Shown here: one piece after another, positions 8,765-18,566 of the stretch
Layout of the letters: the number at the start of each line of letters is the position of its first letter
Numbering within the stretch: position 1 is the stretch's first letter
Source: Gammaproteobacteria bacterium
Lineage (GTDB): Bacteria > Pseudomonadota > Gammaproteobacteria > Pseudomonadales > Pseudomonadaceae
NCBI GenBank assembly: GCA_018816095.1
Contig: JAHIWP010000055.1
Coordinates: forward strand, 1 to 64,000
Reading direction: 5' to 3'
DNA: 64,000 bases
Made by a program: the position numbers and the translations under genes
The notes under the pieces: model-generated
What the model was told of the DNA's origin: nothing
Database searches by the model: none
Seen by the model: only the letters and a program-made list of their open reading frames with translations

Positions 8765-9726
8765 GCCAGCAGCGCGGTATGGCGTTAATAACCGTGTTGC
8801 TGGTGGTGGCCGTGGTTACGGTAGTCAGCGCTGGAATCATTGCGCGCCAGCAGTTATCGATTCGCAGCAGCGCCAATCAGTTGCACGTGCGCCAGGCCTG
8901 GCATTACGCCCTGGGGGGCGAAACCCTGGCCAAAGCCATCCTGCAGCGCGACTTGCGCGAGGGTGACCCGCGGGCGCCGGTGGATTACCCGGGCGAGGCG
9001 TGGGCCAAACCCCGTGCGCCTTTTGCTCTGGAGGAGGGCGGCGCGTTGCGCGTACAGATCAGCGATCTAAGCGGACGTTTCAACCTCAACAGCATGCTGC
9101 GCCAAGGGCAGCCCAACGCAGCGGCGGTGGCGCAATTTCGCCGTCTGCTGCTGGGGCTGCAGATCGAAGCGCCCTACGCGGAACGTCTGCTTGATTGGCT
9201 AGATGCCGACGATCAGCCTTCGGGCGGTTATGGCGCGGAAGACAATCAATACCTGCTGGCACAGCCTGCCTATCGCGCCGGTAACCGTGAATTGACTGAT
9301 GTATCGGAGCTGCGCCTGTTGCTGGAAATGAGCGAAGCGGATTATCAGCGCTTGCAGCCCTATGTCAGCACCTTGCCAGCGAATACCCCCCTTAATGTGA
9401 ATACCGCCAGCGCACGGGTGCTGGCCAGTTTGGCTGAAGGTCTATCGCTGAGTCGCGCGCAAGGCTTGGTCGCGGCACGAGGTGGTGAAGGCTATCGCGA
9501 TGTGCCGCGCTTTTTAGCGCAGCTCAATGGCCTACAGGTACAAAGCCAGGCGCTTGCCGTGGGCAGTGAGTATTTTCAGGTGCTCAGCGAAGTCAGTGTC
9601 GGTGAGCGCCGACAGGTTTTACGCAGCACGTTGCAGCGGGCCAGCGATGCGCGGGTGTATGTTTTAGCACGTGATTTGGGGCAGGGCGGTATGCCGCTGG
9701 TGCCCGTTGAGGAAGTCCAACCATGA
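8761..9726 (+). CDS. gspK: Minor pseudopilin GspK (XcpX-like)
   Basis: Largest minor pseudopilin (321 residues), placed at the pseudopilus tip. The N-terminus MSQQRG precedes MALITVLLVVAVVTVVSAGI; as in other GspK proteins the mature position 5 is not Glu (here Thr), which fits a tip subunit that does not sit below another pilin. The region LLDWLDADDQPSGGYGAEDNQYL is the conserved GspK segment that includes calcium ligands. The helix-hairpin-helix-like part LNVNTASARVLASL is also typical. Confidence 0.95.
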   Translation: MSQQRGMALITVLLVVAVVTVVSAGIIARQQLSIRSSANQLHVRQAWHYALGGETLAKAILQRDLREGDPRAPVDYPGEAWAKPRAPFALEEGGALRVQISDLSGRFNLNSMLRQGQPNAAAVAQFRRLLLGLQIEAPYAERLLDWLDADDQPSGGYGAEDNQYLLAQPAYRAGNRELTDVSELRLLLEMSEADYQRLQPYVSTLPANTPLNVNTASARVLASLAEGLSLSRAQGLVAARGGEGYRDVPRFLAQLNGLQVQSQALAVGSEYFQVLSEVSVGERRQVLRSTLQRASDARVYVLARDLGQGGMPLVPVEEVQP

Positions 9727-10859
9727 GTCAAACCTATGTGTTTCTACCGCCTGCTGCCTGCGTGGGTGCGCAGGATGATCTGCCGGTGCAGCGAGTTGCT
9801 GGTGGGGTGAGCGATAGCCTGCTGTTCAGCGATGCACAGGCGCAGTGTGGTGGTAATTGGGTATTGGTCTTGCCGGTTGAGGCGGTGACCGCCTGTGCGG
9901 TCAACCTGCCAACCCGCAAAGCGCGCTGGTTGCGCCAAGCCTTGCCGTTTGTCGTGGAAGAGCTGCTCGCCGAAGACGTTGAACTGATGCACTTGGCCCT
10001 AGGTGAGCAGCTGGCCGATGGCCGTCATCGGGTATTTGCCGTGCGCCGTAGCTGGCTGGCCGGCTGGTTGGCGCTATGTGCCACGCCGCCCCAGGCGATT
10101 GCGGTGGATGCTGATTTGTTACCAGGGCCTGGTTCTGCGCTCTTGCCGTTGCACGGACGCTGGCTGCTGGGCGGCGAAAATGTGGCGCGGATGGCCGTGC
10201 AGGCGCAGAGCTGGCCGCAACTGAGCCCGTTGTGCGCGCAGCCGCAGGTAGCGTGGTGTGGCCCTGAGCAGTCGCCGCTGCAGCCGATTGATGAGGTTAA
10301 GGCAGTGGCGGAGCCCTTCGCTTGGCTGGCTCAGCAGCCGCTGCGCAATAATCTGGCGCAGGGCGAGTTCGCTGTGCAATCGGCCGGTGGCCAGTGGCAG
10401 CGCTGGCGGCCTTTGTTGGGGCTGGTAGGGCTGTGGCTGGTGCTGCAGTGGGGCTTTAATCTGGCGCAGGGCTGGCATCTGCAGCGTCAGGCCGACCAAT
10501 ACGCCAGTGCCAGCGCCGCCTTGTACAAGGAGCTGTTCCCGCAGGACAGCAAGCTGATCAACCTGCGTGCGCAGTTTGATCAGCACCTGCAGGCCGGTGC
10601 GGGCGGCGGGCAAGCGCGCCTGCTCGGCCTGCTGGCTCAGGTCAGTGGGGCACTGGCAGCCGAGGGCCTGCAGGTACAGATCAGTCAGGTGGATTTCAGC
10701 GAGGCGCGCGGTGATCTGGCCCTGCAGGTTCAAGCGCCGGGTTTCGCCGAGCTGGAGCGTTTGTGCGAGCGCTTAGAAGGCGGTGGTTTGGCGGTGCAGC
10801 TGGGTTCTGCTAGCCGTGAGGGCAGTGGTGTGAGCGCGCGCGTGGTGATCGGAGGATGA
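9723..10859 (+). CDS. gspL: Type II secretion inner-membrane assembly protein GspL (XcpY-like)
   Basis: Bitopic inner-membrane protein that recruits GspE to the membrane. The N-terminal cytoplasmic part (about residues 1-225) is the actin-like fold, with KARWLRQALPFVVEELLAEDVE as the best conserved segment; one membrane span lies near residues 230-250 (LLGLVGLWLVLQWGF); a periplasmic ferredoxin-like domain follows to residue 378. It overlaps gspK and gspM by 4 bases each, so the stoichiometric set is translationally coupled. Confidence 0.92.
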   Translation: MSQTYVFLPPAACVGAQDDLPVQRVAGGVSDSLLFSDAQAQCGGNWVLVLPVEAVTACAVNLPTRKARWLRQALPFVVEELLAEDVELMHLALGEQLADGRHRVFAVRRSWLAGWLALCATPPQAIAVDADLLPGPGSALLPLHGRWLLGGENVARMAVQAQSWPQLSPLCAQPQVAWCGPEQSPLQPIDEVKAVAEPFAWLAQQPLRNNLAQGEFAVQSAGGQWQRWRPLLGLVGLWLVLQWGFNLAQGWHLQRQADQYASASAALYKELFPQDSKLINLRAQFDQHLQAGAGGGQARLLGLLAQVSGALAAEGLQVQISQVDFSEARGDLALQVQAPGFAELERLCERLEGGGLAVQLGSASREGSGVSARVVIGG

Positions 10860-11371
10860 GCATGGTTCAGCAAGACAACAAAGGCTTTACCGCGCAGGCT
10901 CAGTTGCTGCAGCGCTGGCGTGCTCTGGTGCCGCGTGAGCGTTTTTCGCTCGGCAGCTTGGGCGTATTTCTGCTGCTGGTGCTCTTGTACCTGACGCTAT
11001 GGCAACCTGCCCAGCAACGCTTGGTCAGCGCGCGGAGCGCGTTTGAAACGCAGCGTGCGTTATACGCTTATCTGCAAGGGCAGGCGCCAGCGGCGCGCCA
11101 AATGGCCAGCCGTCCGCAGCAGACCATTGACCCTGCCCGCCTGCAAGGCCTGGTTACGGCTACGGCGGCAGCGCGTGGGCTGACGATCGAGCGGCTCGAC
11201 AATGCCGGCGACGGTGCCTTGCAGCTCAACCTGCAACCGGCTCCTTTTGCTCTGTTGCTGGGGTGGTTTGGCGTGCTACAGGAACAGGGCGTACAAATTG
11301 CCGAAGCCGGGCTGGACCGGGCGGACGATAACAAAGTGGCGGCTCGGTTAAGTCTGCGCATTACGCCGTAG
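10856..11371 (+). CDS. gspM: Type II secretion inner-membrane protein GspM (XcpZ-like)
   Basis: Last gene of the secretion operon; GspM is a bitopic inner-membrane partner of GspL. The 171 residues comprise a short cytoplasmic N-terminus, one membrane span near residues 32-48 (GSLGVFLLLVLLYLTLW) and a small periplasmic domain. No gspN follows, as in other pseudomonads, and the prepilin peptidase gene is not in the window. No strong terminator is visible before the tRNA promoter at 11469. Confidence 0.9.
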   Translation: MSMVQQDNKGFTAQAQLLQRWRALVPRERFSLGSLGVFLLLVLLYLTLWQPAQQRLVSARSAFETQRALYAYLQGQAPAARQMASRPQQTIDPARLQGLVTATAAARGLTIERLDNAGDGALQLNLQPAPFALLLGWFGVLQEQGVQIAEAGLDRADDNKVAARLSLRITP

Positions 11372-11468
11372 CAGATCGTTCGGTGGCCTATTGGCGTACG
11401 GCGCTGTTTGGCGTGTCAGGGGAGAGTAGTGTTTTTTCCACTTTTTTAGAAAAACTTGAAGCAGGGTA

Positions 11469-11497
11469 TTGACTTAGGTTCGGCCCTTGCGTAAATT
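11469..11497 (+). promoter_or_regulatory. Sigma-70 promoter of the tRNA-Val/tRNA-Asp cluster
   Basis: TTGACT and TAAATT are separated by exactly 17 bases and lie about 20 bases before the first tRNA. The elements are close to consensus, as expected for a stable-RNA transcription unit. The three tRNAs downstream lack promoters of similar quality and are probably one transcript. Confidence 0.75.
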
Positions 11498-11517
11498 TCG
11501 CCACCTCGCAAGGCCAA

Positions 11518-11593
11518 GGGTGATTAGCTCAGCTGGGAGAGCAGCTGCCTTACAAGCAGCGGGTCGGCGGTTCGATCCCGTCATCACCCACCA
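11518..11593 (+). tRNA. tRNA-Val (anticodon TAC)
   Basis: The 76-base sequence folds as a standard cloverleaf: acceptor GGGTGAT pairs with ATCACCC, the anticodon loop CTTACAA gives anticodon TAC, the T-loop is TTCGATC, and the 3' CCA is encoded. It reads GUA and related valine codons. It is first in the cluster after the promoter at 11469. Confidence 0.97.
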
Positions 11594-11631
11594 CTTGCCG
11601 AGAAGTTTACCGGACGAAAGTCCACCGACGC

Positions 11632-11708
11632 GCAGCGGTAGTTCAGTCGGTTAGAATACCGGCCTGTCACGCCGGGGGTCGCGGGTTCGAGTCCCGTCCG
11701 CTGCGCCA
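11632..11708 (+). tRNA. tRNA-Asp (anticodon GTC), copy 1
   Basis: A 77-base cloverleaf with acceptor GCAGCGG/CCGCTGC, anticodon loop CTGTCAC (anticodon GTC), T-loop TTCGAGT and encoded CCA. It is identical over its whole length to the copy at 11807. Confidence 0.97.
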
Positions 11709-11806
11709 TATTTTCCAGCATGAGTTCGCTCTGGCTGAGATGAAAAAGCCCAAAGGCTGATTCGTCAGATGAAGCAAGCGTTACATGGACGAAAGTCCAC
11801 CGACAT

Positions 11807-11883
11807 GCAGCGGTAGTTCAGTCGGTTAGAATACCGGCCTGTCACGCCGGGGGTCGCGGGTTCGAGTCCCGTCCGCTGCGCCA
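11807..11883 (+). tRNA. tRNA-Asp (anticodon GTC), copy 2
   Basis: Identical in sequence to the tRNA-Asp at 11632, 175 bases downstream, and followed by the terminator of the cluster. The duplication includes about 20 bases of leader. Confidence 0.97.
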
Positions 11884-11892
11884 TATAGGAAG

Positions 11893-11922
11893 CCCGCTGA
11901 TAGCGATATCAGCGGGTTTTTT
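11893..11922 (+). terminator. Rho-independent terminator of the tRNA cluster
   Basis: A 10-bp perfect stem (CCCGCTGATA/TATCAGCGGG) with a 4-base loop is followed by six T residues, 9 bases after the second tRNA-Asp. Confidence 0.9.
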
Positions 11923-12061
11923 ATTGCTTGCGATTTTTGCGCTCGCGCTGAGGGTTGCTGCGCGACAACCTGTCATCTTGTATTCATCTTTCTCCTCTAG
12001 CTTGATTGGCATGCGCTGTGTAACCAAGCCGTCGCTGACGTATCGAGTGGGAGAACAGGTA

Positions 12062-12148
12062 ATGGATGAATATCAAGAAGAGCTGCTAGAAGCCCGCGCC
12101 ACCGAGCTGGATGTGCCGGCAGGTGACGAAGACGCCACTGAGCTCTAG
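12062..12148 (+). CDS. Small acidic protein of 28 residues, function unknown
   Basis: The reading frame MDEYQEELLEARATELDV... ends ATEL and is preceded by GGGAG with 8 bases before the ATG, a good ribosome binding site. The peptide is very acidic (10 Asp/Glu against one Arg) and has no membrane segment. A longer in-frame extension upstream exists, but it would begin inside the tRNA terminator and lacks a binding site. The gene lies between the tRNA cluster and the convergent AraC regulator. The composition and clear start suggest a real gene; no family is recognised with certainty. Confidence 0.6.
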   Translation: MDEYQEELLEARATELDVPAGDEDATEL

Positions 12149-12154
12149 CGGGTA

Positions 12155-13195
12155 TTAGAGCGCTCTGCGCTGCTCCCGGCGGTACTCGCCCGGGGTTTGC
12201 TGGTTCCAGCGCTTGAATGCGCGCTGGAAGGCTTCGGCGGAGGCAAAGCCAAGCAGGTAGGCGATTTCACCGAAAGCCAGTTCGGTGTCGCGGATATACG
12301 CCATAGCCAGGTCGCGGCGGGTGTCGTTAAGGATGCTGCGAAATTGCGTGCCTTCCTCGGCCAGTTTGCGCCGCAGGGTCCAGGTGGGTATTTGCAAGCG
12401 CGCCGCGACTTCCGCCAAGTCGGGCTCGTGGCCATGCAGCAGAGGGCCGAGCAGCTGGGTGATGCGTTCACGCAGGCTGCGTGTGCGAGTCAGTTGCTGC
12501 AGTTCCCCTTCGCAGATTTCCAGCAGGTGCCGCCAGGTGCTTGGACAGTGTTCAGGGTTGCGCAGGTTCAGGCTCTGCTGATTCAGGCGCAGCTGATTGT
12601 GCTCACAGGCAAACTCCACCGGGCAGGCAAACAATTCGGCATACTGCGCTGCGTAGTCGGGGGCGGGGAATTCGATCTGCACTTTTTCCACGGGCAGGCT
12701 CTGTTGCGCGAGCTTGCTCAGTTGTTGCGCCCAGCTGGCCAGTACGGAATCGACGACAAAGCGGTTATAGGCGTTATACGGGCTGATCGAGTAGAAGCGC
12801 AGCCACGCGCCGTGGGCGTCTTCATGCAGGCTGGATTGGCCGCGGTAATTGCTGGCATACAGCGGCTCGAAGCGGATCAGTGCGCGCGCCGCTTCGCGGA
12901 CCGTAGGGGCTTGCATGGCGGTGACGCCGGCCAGGCCGAGTTGGCTGAGGCGGCTGGTTTGCCCCATAAGCAGCCCCAGCCCTGGCTGCGAGCATTGCTG
13001 AATCGCCGCATGACCTAAGCGCATATAGCGCGGGATCGATAGCCGTGCGCGCGGCTCGGCCAGGCGTGCCGCATCCAGGCCGTAGCTGTCGAGCAGCGGC
13101 TGAGGGTCCTGAGCACAATGGCGCATGGCGTCCGCCAGGCTGCCGACAAAACCCACCGACAGGTCACCGAGTTTGACCCGTGTGCTTTTCAGCAT
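12155..13195 (-). CDS. AraC-family transcriptional regulator (OruR/ArgR-like architecture)
   Basis: The protein has 346 residues: an N-terminal sensor region of the 'arabinose-binding' type found in OruR-like regulators (about residues 25-210) and a C-terminal AraC DNA-binding domain (about 235-340) with two helix-turn-helices. The signature second helix region LAFGEIAYLLGFASAEAFQRAFKRW is intact and ends in TPGEYRR. It is divergent from fadH across a 230-bp gap. A regulator gene in this position next to fadH is also found in P. aeruginosa, so control of fadH or of itself is plausible, but the ligand is unknown. Confidence 0.9.
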   Translation of the reverse strand: MLKSTRVKLGDLSVGFVGSLADAMRHCAQDPQPLLDSYGLDAARLAEPRARLSIPRYMRLGHAAIQQCSQPGLGLLMGQTSRLSQLGLAGVTAMQAPTVREAARALIRFEPLYASNYRGQSSLHEDAHGAWLRFYSISPYNAYNRFVVDSVLASWAQQLSKLAQQSLPVEKVQIEFPAPDYAAQYAELFACPVEFACEHNQLRLNQQSLNLRNPEHCPSTWRHLLEICEGELQQLTRTRSLRERITQLLGPLLHGHEPDLAEVAARLQIPTWTLRRKLAEEGTQFRSILNDTRRDLAMAYIRDTELAFGEIAYLLGFASAEAFQRAFKRWNQQTPGEYRREQRRAL

Positions 13196-13317
13196 TGCAG
13201 CGTTATCCCGTCTGCGCCCATTTAGTCTTGGGCATTTAGATAAGGCGTCAGGGTAAGTGGGTGTTTGGGCTTTGCCAAGGCTCGCTGCTCTTTTTGATCA
13301 GTAGGTTGTCACTTTGA

Positions 13318-15459
<2,142 letters not shown>

Positions 15460-15466
15460 GCACTCA

Positions 15467-15493
15467 ACGCCCCGCCTTGTGCGGGGCGTTTTG
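15467..15493 (+). terminator. Rho-independent terminator after fadH
   Basis: A perfect 9-bp stem ACGCCCCGC/GCGGGGCGT with a 5-base loop is followed by four T residues, 8 bases after the fadH stop. Confidence 0.85.
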
Positions 15494-15523
15494 TATGTGG
15501 CTCATAAAAACAAGGAGAAGCCC

Positions 15524-15955
15524 GTGCCTCATAGCACTCAGCTGCATTCAGAAGCCGCCGTCACGCTTGCTCAGTGGCATGCCTTGATGCTGAAAAATGA
15601 TCTTGGCGGATTGCCTGCGTTGCTTCATCCGCAAGCGGTGTTCCGCTCACCCATGGCATACAAGCCGTACGTTGGTGCACCGATGGTCTCGCTGATTCTC
15701 AATACCGTGAGCAAGGTGTTTATCGATTTTGCCTACCACCGCGAACTGGTCAGCGCCGATGGCCTCAGTGTGGTGCTGGAGTTCAGTGCCAGGGTGGGCG
15801 AGCGTGAACTGAAAGGCATCGACATGATCCGTTTCGATGAGGCAGGCAAGATCATTGAGTTTGAGGTGATGATTCGCCCTATGAGCGGCCTGCAAGCCTT
15901 GGGTGATGAAATGGGGCGTCGTCTGGCGCCTTTTCTGGCGGCGGCAAAAGCCTGA
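15524..15955 (+). CDS. SnoaL/NTF2-like fold protein, function unknown
   Basis: The 143-residue product (from a GTG start with AAGGAG six bases upstream) has the pattern of the NTF2/SnoaL superfamily: an N-terminal helix region ending in LHPQAVFRSPM, then strands VVLEFSARVGERELKGIDMIRFDEAGKI... and a C-terminal helix. An earlier ATG at 15392 would lie inside fadH. Such proteins are often small-molecule binding or isomerase-like; no catalytic Asp/His pair can be assigned with confidence. It follows fadH after a terminator and is likely separately transcribed. Confidence 0.75.
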   Translation: MPHSTQLHSEAAVTLAQWHALMLKNDLGGLPALLHPQAVFRSPMAYKPYVGAPMVSLILNTVSKVFIDFAYHRELVSADGLSVVLEFSARVGERELKGIDMIRFDEAGKIIEFEVMIRPMSGLQALGDEMGRRLAPFLAAAKA

Positions 15956-16008
15956 CGCGTTGCACCAAGCCCATCACAGTTTCGCCCTGTAGGCCCGTTT
16001 TCACGGCG

Positions 16009-16048
16009 GGTTGGCAGAGCGACTGCCAACCCAGTCACATTGCTGGGC
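16009..16048 (+). other. Two adjacent hairpins after the SnoaL-like gene
   Basis: GGGTTGGCAG/CTGCCAACCC (16009-16033, 10-bp perfect stem, 5-base loop) overlaps CCCAG/CTGGG (16031-16048), which is followed four bases later by a run of five T. Because the two stems share three bases they are mutually exclusive. They may act as a terminator; the T run is not directly attached, so this is uncertain. Confidence 0.4.
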
Positions 16049-16218
16049 TTGGTTTTTCCCCTAGACTTGCCCAAGCAAGGGTATAGCGCCTTAAACACAG
16101 GCTTTGCTTAACTCGTCAGAAAGTTGGCAGTCTTGCTATGTGTGCCATTTTTTGCGCAGCATAGGCAAGATATGTCGCGCGCTGAGCGGAGCGCCCGTCT
16201 CGGCCTAGGGGATAACCA

Positions 16219-17589
16219 ATGAGCATGCAGAACAAGCCGCAGATGGTTGAGGCCGTAATGTTCTTTAGTGAACGCGGCGGCATCGGCAAGCAAATGTTTT
16301 TCCCCGAATTCGAGGCCTTGCTCGATGGCGTAGTCAATATGCCCGAATTCGCCGATCAGCAGATGCGCGTGGCCTACATGCTGATCAACCCACGCCTGCT
16401 GATCAAAGCGCTGGTGTTCTTCTATCTGGATTTTGATGAAAAAGGCGCGCCCGACTCCGGTTGGAATATTCCTTTGCAGGCGCTGGCCGAACGCGCTGGG
16501 CGCGGCCCTGATCTAGGTGCCGGGCCAATTCGCCTGGCGTGCCGCAGCCAGTGTCCTGTCTCCTGGCATCAGATGCACCTCTGGGACCCCGGCCTGAGCC
16601 CTGGCAATAATGATTTGGTGCTGCTGCGCGATGCGGTTAAACGCAACACCCTGGGTTTGCTGGTCGAAGATGAGGGCGCTCAAGCGGTCGCGCCAGAGCG
16701 CTTGCAAATGGCCTCGGAGGACAAGTGGTACGCCCCTGATCCGGGCCAGGAAGAAACCGTCAAGGCTAGCCACAAACTTGATCACGAACAGCGCCTGAAA
16801 GCCGCGCAACTGATCAAACAGCAGCGATTACGCATCAGCAGCCTCAGCCAGCAGCATGAGGAAGAACTGGCCAAGTTCAAGTTGGCCAGCGAGGCACAGA
16901 GCAAGAATTTGCAGGCGCAGATCCATGGCTTGCACCAGGCGCTGCGTCAGCAGGAAGAACACAATACTGCGTTGAAGGCTCAGCTGGCCGCGCAGGCGGC
17001 GAGCTTCCAAGCAGCCCGCGAAGACATGACCGAACAGCTGCGGGCGCTGGAACATGATGGGCGCAGTGAAAGCGACAGCCTGCGTGCGCAATACGAAGGT
17101 GAGATGCAGGCCAAGATCGCCTCTGCGGTGGCCGAGTACAAAGAGCAAATTGCCATTCGCGATGTTGAGCTGGCCTATCGCAGTGAGCAAGACACCCAGG
17201 CGTTGCAGGAAATAAATCGCCTCAAGCGCGCCTACGCGGATTTGGCCAGCCAGGGCGGTGATCAGATTCTCGAGCGCTTAGCCAAGCTTGGAGTGGTCTT
17301 TGTGGTGTATCACCCAGGTGCCGGTCATCTGACCATCCCCTTGCAAGACATCAGCACTTATCAAGACAACCCACAGGCTTACGCGGCCGCCAAATGCTTT
17401 GTCAGTGAAGAGCAGTACCGCCAATGGCTGGCGCATTACCAGCAGCCCAGCTGCGAGGCTTTGCTGCCCAGTGGCGAGCGTTGCGCCATCCCGATCGACC
17501 GCATTGATACGCCCAGCCGCTTTACCCTAGCGGAGTCCAATTGCTGTGCGCGGCACAAAGCCAGTAGCCGTTTGCGCACTGTTAGTTAA
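16219..17589 (+). CDS. Conserved hypothetical coiled-coil protein
   Basis: This 456-residue protein is not recognised as a named family. Residues about 1-165 form a globular region (MVEAVMFFSERGGIGKQMFFPEFEALLDG...). Residues about 175-345 are a long, heptad-like, Gln/Glu/Ala-rich coiled coil. The C-terminal 100 residues form a second small domain with HPGAGHLTIPLQDI and a cysteine-rich end (CEALLPSGERC ... NCCARH) that could bind a metal. There is no signal peptide or membrane segment, so it should be cytoplasmic. The next gene starts 2 bases after its stop, suggesting co-expression with the PLP enzyme. Confidence 0.7.
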   Translation: MSMQNKPQMVEAVMFFSERGGIGKQMFFPEFEALLDGVVNMPEFADQQMRVAYMLINPRLLIKALVFFYLDFDEKGAPDSGWNIPLQALAERAGRGPDLGAGPIRLACRSQCPVSWHQMHLWDPGLSPGNNDLVLLRDAVKRNTLGLLVEDEGAQAVAPERLQMASEDKWYAPDPGQEETVKASHKLDHEQRLKAAQLIKQQRLRISSLSQQHEEELAKFKLASEAQSKNLQAQIHGLHQALRQQEEHNTALKAQLAAQAASFQAAREDMTEQLRALEHDGRSESDSLRAQYEGEMQAKIASAVAEYKEQIAIRDVELAYRSEQDTQALQEINRLKRAYADLASQGGDQILERLAKLGVVFVVYHPGAGHLTIPLQDISTYQDNPQAYAAAKCFVSEEQYRQWLAHYQQPSCEALLPSGERCAIPIDRIDTPSRFTLAESNCCARHKASSRLRTVS

Positions 17590-17591
17590 CC

Positions 17592-18521
17592 TTGCCTATT
17601 GTCTTGCCTGATTGGGCGCCACGTGCCCCTCTGCAAACCCTGCGACTGGAGTGGTCGATTGCCGCCGGAGTTGAATTGGCGGTGTTGCGCCTGGATCTGC
17701 TTGATCCGCTGATTAGCGGCAATAAGTGGTTCAAGCTCTCTCATCATTTGCGTGCTGCGCAAGACAGTGGCGCCAGCGGCGTGATCAGTCTGGGTGGAGC
17801 GCACTCCAATCATTTACATGCCCTGGCGGCTGCCGGTAAGCGTTTCAACTTCCGGACCATCGGGTTATTGCGCGGCCATCCGCAGCAGACGCCGACAGTG
17901 GCTGATTTGCAGGCTTTCGGCATGCAGTTGCATTGGCTGGGTTATGCCGGCTATCGAGCCCGTCATGCGCCCGAGTTCTGGCTGCCCTGGCTGGCGGATT
18001 ACCCTGAATTTTATCCGGTGCCTGAGGGTGGTGGTGGCCTGTCGGGTGCATTGGGCTGCATGTGTTTGGTGTCGCAGGTGCGCGAGCAGCTGGCAAGCCT
18101 GGGGTGGGACAATTATGACGCCTGGTGGCTGGCGGCCGGCACGGGCACCACGTTGGCAGGCCTGCTGTTGGGTGAGGCGGCCGCGCACCCAGTGCATGCG
18201 GCGTTGGCTGTGCCAGCCGACCATGGTGTCGAGCAGCAGGTGCAGGCGATTGTTGAGGCTGCCGCGATGCCGATTGGGCCTTATCATTTGCATGCAGCCT
18301 GCCGTGGTGGATTTGCCAAGGTGGATGCCGAGTTGCTTGGCTTTATGCAGGCCGCAGAGGCAGAAGGCGGGGTGCCACTGGAGCCGCTGTATACCGCCAA
18401 GGCCTTAATGGCGTTGCGCCAGCAGGTTGAGGCCGGTTACTTTGCTCGCGGTAGTCGCTTGGTGTTTGTCCATACCGGCGGCCTGCAAGGCCGTGCGGCG
18501 GCGTTGATGCAGCACCCGTAG
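17592..18521 (+). CDS. PLP-dependent ACC deaminase / D-cysteine desulfhydrase family protein
   Basis: Fold-type II PLP enzyme of 309 residues. SGNKWFKL at residues 43-50 carries the expected Schiff-base lysine (Lys45), GGAHSNHLHA binds the phosphate-side substrate carboxylate, and AAGTGTTLAGLL is the glycine-rich phosphate loop; the C-terminus has VFVHTGGLQG. This fits D-cysteine desulfhydrase or ACC deaminase; which substrate is used cannot be told. The start is TTG at 17592 or 17604, with no clear ribosome binding site, 2 bases after the upstream gene, so translational coupling is likely. Confidence 0.85.
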   Translation: MPIVLPDWAPRAPLQTLRLEWSIAAGVELAVLRLDLLDPLISGNKWFKLSHHLRAAQDSGASGVISLGGAHSNHLHALAAAGKRFNFRTIGLLRGHPQQTPTVADLQAFGMQLHWLGYAGYRARHAPEFWLPWLADYPEFYPVPEGGGGLSGALGCMCLVSQVREQLASLGWDNYDAWWLAAGTGTTLAGLLLGEAAAHPVHAALAVPADHGVEQQVQAIVEAAAMPIGPYHLHAACRGGFAKVDAELLGFMQAAEAEGGVPLEPLYTAKALMALRQQVEAGYFARGSRLVFVHTGGLQGRAAALMQHP

Positions 18522-18566
18522 GCGTAACGTGGCTACACTAAATTTCACCCGCGAGCTGGATATGCC

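Larger units (their letters stand above)
11612..11886 (+). repeat. Direct duplication of tRNA-Asp with its leader hairpin
   Basis: The unit 11612-11711 recurs at 11787-11886 with only two or so differences, just before the tRNA. Each leader begins GGACGAAAGTCC, a 4-bp stem capped by a GAAA tetraloop, 8 bases before the mature 5' end. The intervening spacer (11712-11786) is unrelated apart from a small hairpin AGCC/GGCT. Confidence 0.85.
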
